NCBI GenBank assembly: GCA_039811865.1
Contig: JBDHZK010000084.1
Coordinates: forward strand, 1 to 11,738
DNA from: JBDHZK01 sp039811865
GTDB lineage: Bacteria; Actinomycetota; Actinomycetes; Propionibacteriales; Propionibacteriaceae
Direction: 5' to 3'
Length of the DNA stretch: 11,738 bases
The notes beneath the pieces were generated by a model. That model saw only the letters and a program-made list of their open reading frames with translations. It had not been told where the DNA came from and made no database searches. Every line of letters begins with the position of its first letter. Within the stretch, counting starts at the first letter, position 1. Shown here piece by piece: positions 7,035 to 11,738 of this stretch. The position numbers and the translations under genes are program-made.

Positions 7035-7318
7035 TGTGACTCCTGGACGAGCAGCCCTTGGGCCACCAGCTGGTCAAGGAAGGCCCGGGTGTCGGCGACG
7101 ATCTGCTCGGTCGCCCGCCCGGACGTGACCGCGTCCGCCAGTCCGCGCGCATCGGTCAGCGACGAATCGGTGACGGCCGTTTCCCAGATCAGCGCGGCCG
7201 TCCCCGTCAAGACCACCGGAACCCCGTCCGGCAGCGCCATCAGGTAGATCGCCCCGGAACTGGCGGTCTGCTCCGTGCCGTAGACGAAGCCCAGCCGATC
7301 CGGCACGGCGTACCTCAT
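7031..7318 (-). CDS. PqqD family protein (RiPP recognition element-like)
   Basis: 95 residues, the usual size for a stand-alone PqqD-like protein. The pattern YAVPDR, then IYLMALPDGVPVVLTGTAALIWETA (24-48), and finally the helix IVADTRAFLDQLVAQGLL fits the family. That family has a three-stranded sheet followed by a winged helix bundle. True PqqD and related RRE domains bind the leader of a ribosomally made peptide and hand it to a modifying enzyme. Stand-alone copies also occur next to nucleotidyltransferase-fold genes in polysaccharide loci, where their job is unknown. Here both flanking genes overlap it by 4 bp: the nucleotidyltransferase-fold gene upstream and the tyrosine phosphatase downstream. 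A GGGAG lies 8 nt before the ATG. No PqqA-like or other precursor peptide and no radical-SAM gene is visible, so peptide modification is only a possibility. Confidence 0.83.
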   Translation of the reverse strand: MRYAVPDRLGFVYGTEQTASSGAIYLMALPDGVPVVLTGTAALIWETAVTDSSLTDARGLADAVTSGRATEQIVADTRAFLDQLVAQGLLVQESQ

Positions 7319-8226
7319 CGGCGTTGCTCCCGGCGCCGTCGCCAAGCCAGTCGAAGGTCCTCGGCGGCGTGGGCGAACCGCGCGAAGAACTCGCTGCAGA
7401 TTTCCCGAGCGGACGGCTTGTGGCCCAGTTCGACCGCCAGGTGGTCGGTGTTGACCAGCACCGAACGAACCGCGACGCCGGCCGCGGCGCCGAGGTTGGG
7501 CGCGGCCTTCAGCCGGGCTCGCCACTCGTCCAGCCTGGTGCCACCGCTGGTGTACATGGCCCACAGGTCGTGCTGGGGGTCGTCCCGGAAGTCTTCCAAA
7601 TGGCCGGTGGCGGCGGCGAGCGCCACCTCCCCTCGCAGCTCCCTGGCCAGGCTGCGCACGGCCTGCCGGTCCTCTTCGCGGGCGCGTTGCCAGACGGTCT
7701 GGACGTCCCCATGGCGGGGACCCCCGGAGCGGGCCGCGTGCAGTAGCAGCAAGAAGCGTTGGGTGGTGATCGCGGGCACCTGGCACGGGTATCCGGCGAT
7801 CATCCTGGTCGTCCGCGTGGACCAGAAGCGGTCGAAGGCGACCTCAGGGTCGCGGCCGACCCCGGGGAACCGGCGATGAATGTCGGCGTAGCCGAGGTAG
7901 TGGTGCCAAAGGCTGGCCGCGTGCTGGAACGGCGAGCCGGTCTCGAACCGGTACACCGTCCGCCAGCCGTGAGCGGCCAGGGCGGCCATGTAGGTGTCCA
8001 GATGCCGCGGGCGAACCAGCACGTCGGCGTCCGAACTGAGCCTGGGAATCGGGACGGTCTCCTCGGCGTCCGTGCCGCTGGTGGCGGGCATGCTCGGCCG
8101 CAGTTCGTCCGCGACCGCCGGTCCCTTCACGTGCAGCACGTCGACTCCGGTGTCGTCGGCGATTGCCTGTAGGGCCGCATGCGAAAGGTGGACGCGGAGC
8201 GCGACCGGGATTACCTCCGCCTCCAC
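7315..8226 (-). CDS. Nucleotidyltransferase-fold family protein (uncharacterised, NTP_transf_5-like)
   Basis: 303 residues from the GTG at 8226. The frame is open far upstream, but that part is antisense to the RmlCD coding frame and is not real. LHVKGPAVADEL (31-42) and LSSDADVLVRP (63-73) match the minimal nucleotidyltransferase pattern, with the D66/D68 pair as likely metal ligands. ADIHRRFPG (114-122) supplies a further conserved D-x-H element of the PF14907-like family. The C-terminal half is helical, ending in a basic RRRREQRR tail. Members are predicted to transfer a nucleotide to an unknown acceptor and often sit beside PqqD-like genes in polysaccharide or peptide-modification loci. 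The gene overlaps the PqqD-like gene by 4 bp. There is no Shine-Dalgarno before the GTG, but a TACACT -10 box lies 7 nt upstream, which suggests a leaderless mRNA. Family moderately sure; reaction unknown. Confidence 0.78.
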   Translation of the reverse strand: MEAEVIPVALRVHLSHAALQAIADDTGVDVLHVKGPAVADELRPSMPATSGTDAEETVPIPRLSSDADVLVRPRHLDTYMAALAAHGWRTVYRFETGSPFQHAASLWHHYLGYADIHRRFPGVGRDPEVAFDRFWSTRTTRMIAGYPCQVPAITTQRFLLLLHAARSGGPRHGDVQTVWQRAREEDRQAVRSLARELRGEVALAAATGHLEDFRDDPQHDLWAMYTSGGTRLDEWRARLKAAPNLGAAAGVAVRSVLVNTDHLAVELGHKPSAREICSEFFARFAHAAEDLRLAWRRRREQRR

Positions 8227-8233
8227 GAGGGCG

Positions 8234-8239
8234 AGTGTA
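8234..8239 (-). promoter_or_regulatory. -10 box TACACT, candidate leaderless promoter
   Basis: TACACT on the minus strand fits TANNNT and ends 7 nt before the GTG of the nucleotidyltransferase-fold gene. Transcription would then start at or next to the GTG, giving a leaderless message, a common arrangement in actinomycetes. No clear -35 hexamer is seen 16-18 nt further up. The absence of a Shine-Dalgarno before this GTG supports the reading. Confidence 0.45.
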
Positions 8240-8277
8240 GACGTAGGGCCCCGGGCCGCGGCCAGTGCGCCGTCTAC
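8237..8277 (-). terminator. Inverted repeat between rmlCD and the next operon
   Basis: GTAGACG (8237-8243) pairs with CGTCTAC (8271-8277) around a GC-rich core that includes GGCC...GGCC. It lies 20 bp past the rmlCD stop codon, so it may end the rml transcript. One arm overlaps the TACACT -10 box of the downstream gene, so it could instead be an operator. Confidence 0.35.
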
Positions 8278-8297
8278 CCCAGGTCGAGCCCGGTCGG

Positions 8298-9683
8298 TCA
8301 GGCCAGGTAGGCCGCGAGCCGCTGCGCCGCGGGCGGCGGGACGAATCCGGTGGCGGCGAGCTTGTCGAGGACCAGGGCGCTGTGCACCGGACGCGGCGCC
8401 ATCGACTTTCCGGCCGCGTACTGCGCGGTGGTGATGGGGGAGACGTCGGCACGGTCCCGGCCGCAGCTTTCGAACACGTCCGCGGCGATCTGCGCCCACG
8501 ACTGGACCGGGCCCGAGTTGCTCAGGTTGTACGTCCCATGGGGGGAACCCGACGACACGAGGTGGACGATCCCCGCGGCCAGGTCGGTGGTGAACGTCAG
8601 GCGACCGTACTGGTCGTCCACGACCGTTGGCGAAACGCCCCTCCGGGCGAGGTCGGCCATGGTGCGCACGAAGTTGCGCCCGTCCCCGATGACCCAACTG
8701 GTGCGCACGATGTAGTGCCGGGCCAACGAGGCGACCAGTGCGTCCCCGGCCGCCTTGGTCTGGCCGTAGACGCCCAACGGGGAGAACGGCTCGTCCTCGG
8801 TATGTGCCTGTTCGGTACCGTCGAAGACATAATCCGTGGACACGTGGGCGAGTGTGATCCGATGGCTTCTGGCGACGTCCACCAGGCGCGCGAGCGCTGC
8901 GACGTTTACCGCCCAGCAGTCCTTGCGGCCCTGCGGCGTCTCGGCGACGTCCACGGCCGTGTAGGCGGCCGCGTTGAGGATCACCTCGACGCCGGACCAG
9001 GGGTAGCCGGCTAGAGCCGCCGGATCGGTCAGGTCGAAGTCGGGCAGGTCGAGGCCCACGGCGTGCGGCAGTTGATCGAGCAGGGCACGCCCGAGTTGAC
9101 CGCCCGCGCCGATCACGACCGTCTTCTTGGGCGCCATGGGGACGACATCGGCCAACCTGGGATGCTGGCGGTCGGCCGCCGAGATCTCCGCACGTTCCAG
9201 CGGGATCGGCCAGGGCACGGAAACGGTCTCGTCGGCCAGGTTGAGGTAGGTGTAGGAGTCGCGCGCCGCCGGACTCCAGTGGTCGTTGACCAGATAGGAG
9301 TACGCGGTGTCCGGGGCTAGTGACTGATAGCCGTTGGCTACCCCACGGGGAACGAACACAGCCTTGTCGGGGCCGAGTTCGAGGCTCACCAGGCGGCCGA
9401 ACGACGCTCCTGGCCGAAGGTCCACCCACACCCCGAAGATGCGCCCCGCGGCGAGCGAGACGAGCTTGTCCCAGGGCTCGGCGTGCAACCCCCGGGTGAC
9501 CCCGACCGCGTCGTTGAACGACATGTTGTTTTGCACCGGGCCGAAGTCGGGCAGGCCCAGCGCGGTCATCTTGGCCCGCTGCCAGTTCTCCTTGAACCAG
9601 CCGCGGGCGTCCCCGTGCAGCGGCAGATCGCAGACCAGCAGCCCCGGGATGGCCGTCCGGGTGATCGTGAGTTCGCCGGTCAC
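8298..9683 (-). CDS. rmlCD: Bifunctional dTDP-4-dehydrorhamnose 3,5-epimerase/dTDP-4-dehydrorhamnose reductase (fused RmlC-RmlD)
   Basis: 461 residues; start GTG at 9683, overlapping the rmlB stop by 4 bp (GTGA), with AGGCGG 4 nt upstream. Residues 1-185 are an RmlC cupin: HGDARGWFKE (23-32), NNMSFNDAVGVTRGLH with H67 as the likely catalytic histidine, and FVPRGVANGYQSL (110-122). Residues 186-461 are an RmlD short-chain reductase: nucleotide loop GAGGQLGRALL (192-202), NAAAYTAVDVAE (237-248), STDYVFDG (282-289), and Y306/K310 in VYGQTK. Together they carry out the last two steps to dTDP-L-rhamnose in the cytoplasm. The fusion is known in Actinobacteria and Bifidobacterium-type organisms. One oddity is that the segment after Y130 reads YLVNDHWSP, whereas stand-alone RmlC has a tyrosine pair (TDYY) at that site, so the canonical second tyrosine seems replaced by His/Trp. 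The assignment as epimerase rests on family context. Confidence 0.92.
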   Translation of the reverse strand: MTGELTITRTAIPGLLVCDLPLHGDARGWFKENWQRAKMTALGLPDFGPVQNNMSFNDAVGVTRGLHAEPWDKLVSLAAGRIFGVWVDLRPGASFGRLVSLELGPDKAVFVPRGVANGYQSLAPDTAYSYLVNDHWSPAARDSYTYLNLADETVSVPWPIPLERAEISAADRQHPRLADVVPMAPKKTVVIGAGGQLGRALLDQLPHAVGLDLPDFDLTDPAALAGYPWSGVEVILNAAAYTAVDVAETPQGRKDCWAVNVAALARLVDVARSHRITLAHVSTDYVFDGTEQAHTEDEPFSPLGVYGQTKAAGDALVASLARHYIVRTSWVIGDGRNFVRTMADLARRGVSPTVVDDQYGRLTFTTDLAAGIVHLVSSGSPHGTYNLSNSGPVQSWAQIAADVFESCGRDRADVSPITTAQYAAGKSMAPRPVHSALVLDKLAATGFVPPPAAQRLAAYLA

Positions 9684-10678
9684 TGGCCCGCCTTGGCGTA
9701 CTTGGCCTCGGTCGCCCGCTTCATCGGACGCCACCAGGACTCGTGTCCGGCATACCAGTCGATCGTGTCGGCCAGCCCGGAGGCGAAATCGGGGAATCGT
9801 GGCGCCCAGCCGAGTTCGGCGCGCAACTTGGTCGAGTCGATCGCGTAGCGCAGGTCGTGTCCGGCCCGGTCGGTGACGTGGTCGAACGCGTCGGCGGGGC
9901 GTCCCATCAGCTCGAGAATCAACTGGACGACGGCCAGGTTGTTCTGTTCGCCGTCGGCGCCGATCAGATAGGTCTCGCCGATCCGGCCACGTTCGATGAC
10001 CAGCCGCACCGCCGCGTTGTGGTCGTCCACGTGGATCCAGTCGCGCACGTTCAGCCCCGCCCCGTACAGCTTGGGGCGGACGCCGTCGAGCACGTTGGTG
10101 ATCTGCCGCGGGATGAACTTCTCGACGTGCTGATATGGGCCGTAGTTGTTGGAGCAGTTCGAGATCGTGGCTCGCACGCCGAACGAGCGGACCCAGGCGC
10201 GCACCAGCAGATCCGACCCGGCTTTCGAGGCGGAGTACGGGCTCGACGGGTTGTAGGGGGTGGTTTCGGTGAAGCGCTCGGGGTCGTCCAGCTCCAGATC
10301 GCCGTACACCTCGTCGGTCGAGACGTGGTGGTAGCGCACGTCGTGGCGTCGGACCGCCTGCAGCAACTCGTAGGTGCCGACCAGGTTCGTCTGCACGAAC
10401 GGGGACGGGTCGTCCAGCGAGTTGTCGTTGTGCGACTCGGCCGCGAAATGGACCACGGTGTCATGCCGGCCGACGAGTTCGTCCACCAGCGCGGCGTCGC
10501 AGACCGAACCGTGCACGAACTCGAACCGGCCTTCCGGCAGTTGTTCCAGGGAGGCCCGGTTGCCCGCGTAGGTCAGCGCGTCGAGCACGGTCACGGATGC
10601 GTCGGTGTGGCCCAGCACCTGGTGGACGAAGTTCGCGCCGATGAAACCGGCGCCGCCGGTGACGAGCAGTTTGTGCAT
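9680..10678 (-). CDS. rmlB: dTDP-glucose 4,6-dehydratase
   Basis: 332 residues. This extended short-chain dehydrogenase converts dTDP-glucose to dTDP-4-keto-6-deoxyglucose with bound NAD+. It shows the Rossmann loop TGGAGFIGANF (7-17), HFAAESHNDNSL (77-88, the usual family motif is HxAAESHVDRS), the catalytic STDEVYG (T121-D122-E123), and Y148-S-A-S-K152. NNYGPYQHVEKFIP (177-190) and RDWIHVDDH (212-220) complete the family signature. Its ATG at 10678 is preceded by TAGGAT, which can be read either as a -10 box 6 nt away (leaderless) or as an AGGA ribosome site. It is the first gene of a two-gene unit with rmlCD (4-bp overlap) and is divergent from rmlA. Variation within SHNDNSL (canonical V and R replaced) is mild and does not touch the catalytic residues. 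Confidence 0.95.
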   Translation of the reverse strand: MHKLLVTGGAGFIGANFVHQVLGHTDASVTVLDALTYAGNRASLEQLPEGRFEFVHGSVCDAALVDELVGRHDTVVHFAAESHNDNSLDDPSPFVQTNLVGTYELLQAVRRHDVRYHHVSTDEVYGDLELDDPERFTETTPYNPSSPYSASKAGSDLLVRAWVRSFGVRATISNCSNNYGPYQHVEKFIPRQITNVLDGVRPKLYGAGLNVRDWIHVDDHNAAVRLVIERGRIGETYLIGADGEQNNLAVVQLILELMGRPADAFDHVTDRAGHDLRYAIDSTKLRAELGWAPRFPDFASGLADTIDWYAGHESWWRPMKRATEAKYAKAGQ

Positions 10679-10684
10679 TGCCGC

Positions 10685-10713
10685 ATCCTAAAGGCGCGCG
10701 CCTGTTCTGCCAG
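10685..10713 (-). promoter_or_regulatory. Candidate rmlB promoter
   Basis: On the minus strand a CTGGCA -35-like hexamer (10708-10713) and a TAGGAT -10-like hexamer (10685-10690) are separated by 17 bp, the optimal spacing. The -10 ends 6 nt before the rmlB ATG, so the transcript would be nearly or fully leaderless. The same TAGGAT bases could serve as a ribosome site instead. Confidence 0.5.
10692..10703. promoter_or_regulatory. 12-bp palindrome in the rmlA/rmlB divergent promoter
   Basis: AGGCGCGCGCCT is a perfect 12-bp palindrome lying between the proposed -35 and -10 of rmlB, within the 45-bp gap shared with rmlA. Its place suggests an operator that could control both directions. Chance GC palindromes are frequent in DNA of this composition. 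Confidence 0.3.
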
Positions 10714-10716
10714 ACT
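10711..10716 (+). promoter_or_regulatory. Weak -10-like box of rmlA
   Basis: CAGACT lies 7 nt before the rmlA ATG, and no Shine-Dalgarno is visible there, so rmlA may also be leaderless. The first base departs from TANNNT and no -35 hexamer is evident. This is a tentative call. Confidence 0.25.
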
Positions 10717-10723
10717 GAGCGGC

Positions 10724-11593
10724 ATGCGCGGCATCATCCTCGCGGGTGGGTCGGGAACCCGGCTGCATCCGATCACCATGGCCACCAGCAAGCAGTTGGT
10801 GCCCGTATACGACAAGCCGATGGTCTATTACCCCTTGTCGACGCTGATCTTCTCGGGAATCCGAGACATCTTGGTGATCACGACGCCGCACGAGTCGTGG
10901 GCCTTTCAGCAGCTGCTCGGAGACGGGTCGCAGTTCGGAGTAAACATCTCGTTCGCCACCCAACCCGAACCGAAGGGCTTGGCGCAGGCCTTCACCATCG
11001 GGGCCAACTTCGCCCGCGGCAGCAAGGTCGCGCTCGTGCTGGGCGACAACATCTTCTATGGGCGCGGCTTGGGGACCCAGTTGCGCGGATTCACCGACAT
11101 CGACGGCGCGGCCGTCTTCGCCTACCGCGTGGCCGACCCCAGCGCCTACGGCGTGGTGGAGTTCGACGCGGCCGGCAAGGCCCTGTCGATCGAGGAGAAG
11201 CCCAAAGCGCCCCGTTCCCAGTTCGCAGTGCCCGGGCTGTACTTCTACGACGCCCAAGTTATCGACATCGCCGCCAACCTGCAGCCGTCGGCCCGGGGCG
11301 AGTACGAGATCACCGACGTCAATCGGATCTACCTGGAGCGCGGGGAACTGCAGGTCTCCGTGCTGCCGCGCGGCACCGCCTGGCTGGACACCGGCACGTT
11401 CGACTCCCTGAACGATGCCAGCAACTTCGTCCGGACCATCCAGGCGCGGCAGGGATTGATGGTGGGTTGCCCGGAGGAGGCGGCGTGGCGAGTCGGGTTC
11501 CTCGACGACGACGACCTGCTCGACCGCGCGCATAGTTTGGCGAAGTCCGGTTACGGCAACTACCTCGTGCAGGTCGTCAGCCAGGGGCGGTGA
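10724..11593 (+). CDS. rmlA: Glucose-1-phosphate thymidylyltransferase
   Basis: 289 residues, standard length for short RmlA. It makes dTDP-glucose from dTTP and glucose-1-phosphate, the first and feedback-controlled step to dTDP-L-rhamnose. Motifs are GGSGTRLHPIT (8-18, nucleotide loop), SKQLVPVYDKPMVYYPLS (22-39), VLGDNIFYG (105-113, metal-binding D108), AYGVVEF (141-147), IEEKP (156-160) and WLDTGT (220-225). The frame is open far upstream on the plus strand, but that part is antisense to rmlB. The ATG at 10724 places the family's canonical MRGIILAGG start exactly at the N-terminus. It is divergent from rmlB with 45 bp between starts. Nothing else is coupled to it downstream within the window. 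Confidence 0.96.
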   Translation: MRGIILAGGSGTRLHPITMATSKQLVPVYDKPMVYYPLSTLIFSGIRDILVITTPHESWAFQQLLGDGSQFGVNISFATQPEPKGLAQAFTIGANFARGSKVALVLGDNIFYGRGLGTQLRGFTDIDGAAVFAYRVADPSAYGVVEFDAAGKALSIEEKPKAPRSQFAVPGLYFYDAQVIDIAANLQPSARGEYEITDVNRIYLERGELQVSVLPRGTAWLDTGTFDSLNDASNFVRTIQARQGLMVGCPEEAAWRVGFLDDDDLLDRAHSLAKSGYGNYLVQVVSQGR

Positions 11594-11627
11594 CCTGGTC
11601 GGGGTCCCTGGCGCCAGGTGTGAGGTC
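11592..11627 (+). terminator. Candidate terminator after rmlA
   Basis: GACCTGG at the stop codon can pair with CCAGGT (11614-11619) or with AGGTC (11623-11627), and CCTGGCGCCAGG (11607-11618) is itself a perfect 12-bp palindrome. Several competing short stems make hairpin formation likely just after the gene. There is no U-tract. Confidence 0.35.
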
Positions 11628-11634
11628 GCCACAT

Positions 11635-11719
11635 GTGAAATCTTGCGGCGAGTCGCGAGCCATCAGCGCGCGCCCGCCTTGAACGCGACCCGGCGTCCAG
11701 ATGCGTCGCACGATTTCAC
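11635..11719. repeat. 85-bp element bounded by 16-bp imperfect inverted repeats
   Basis: GTGAAATCTTGCGGCG (11635-11650) matches the reverse complement of 11704-11719 (GTGAAATCGTGCGACG) at 14 of 16 positions. A nested pair, GTCGCG (11652-11657) and CGCGAC (11684-11689), lies inside. The left arm is preceded by the palindrome CACATGTG (11630-11637). No transposase or gene is seen in it. It could be a small non-autonomous mobile element, a REP-like repeat, the end of an insertion sequence running off the window, or a large bidirectional terminator. The flanking bases show no obvious target-site duplication. Confidence 0.5.
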
Positions 11720-11738
11720 CAATCCGCACCTCGGGCCG

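Noticed and set aside
7315..9429. 704-codon minus-strand frame upstream of the nucleotidyltransferase-fold gene
   Set aside because: The N-terminal ~400 residues overlap rmlCD in another frame on the same strand and are Arg/Gly/Pro-rich shadow sequence. The real gene starts at the GTG at 8226.
9743..11593. Long plus-strand open frame of 616 codons ending with the rmlA stop
   Set aside because: Only the part from 10724 encodes RmlA. The upstream part is antisense to the clearly coding rmlB and has no family resemblance; it is open only because of high GC.
10688..11632. 314-codon minus-strand frame antisense to rmlA
   Set aside because: It covers the rmlA coding frame almost exactly, lacks recognisable motifs and has a composition typical of antisense shadows.
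11577..11738. Open minus-strand frame entering from the right edge and ending inside the 3' end of rmlA
   Set aside because: About 50 codons are open, with no recognised domain, and it runs through the inverted-repeat element. It cannot be told from chance openness without the sequence beyond 11738.

Overview
The window is high-GC DNA (about two thirds G+C by eye) from an actinomycete. Propionibacteriaceae or a close relative is the best guess. Three things point there: a succinate/acetate CoA-transferase typical of propionate or acetate metabolism, a fused RmlC-RmlD rhamnose enzyme of the actinobacterial type, and several start regions that look leaderless. Genes are packed tightly, mostly on the minus strand, with ATGA/GTGA overlaps. 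I see no tRNA, rRNA, CRISPR array, transposase or phage gene.

Left part (1-2637): the 3' end of a HAD-fold gene on the plus strand converges on a minus-strand PemK/MazF-type protein. Upstream of the latter lie a proline-rich four-helix membrane protein and a TetR-family regulator. Centre (2761-4272): a full-length CoA-transferase with its active-site glutamate, bracketed by hairpins.

Middle-right (4357-8226): five minus-strand genes read as one operon in the order nucleotidyltransferase-fold protein, PqqD-like protein, low-molecular-weight tyrosine phosphatase, DUF1015 protein, hexose-6-phosphate mutarotase. The first three overlap by 4 bp each, and the first gene appears to start leaderless from a -10 box 7 nt upstream.

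Right part (8298-11593): a complete dTDP-L-rhamnose set. rmlB and fused rmlCD (4-bp GTGA overlap) run leftward, and rmlA runs rightward from a 45-bp divergent promoter region. Together they convert glucose-1-phosphate to dTDP-L-rhamnose for cell-wall or exopolysaccharide glycans. The phosphatase and PqqD/nucleotidyltransferase genes next door fit a surface-polysaccharide neighbourhood.

The last 145 bases carry no supported gene. They hold a candidate terminator and an 85-bp structure bounded by 16-bp imperfect inverted repeats, which may be a small repeat element. No gap without a gene exceeds 150 bases. The most interesting leads are the PqqD/nucleotidyltransferase/phosphatase set, which has no visible peptide precursor or radical-SAM partner, and the right-edge inverted repeat.
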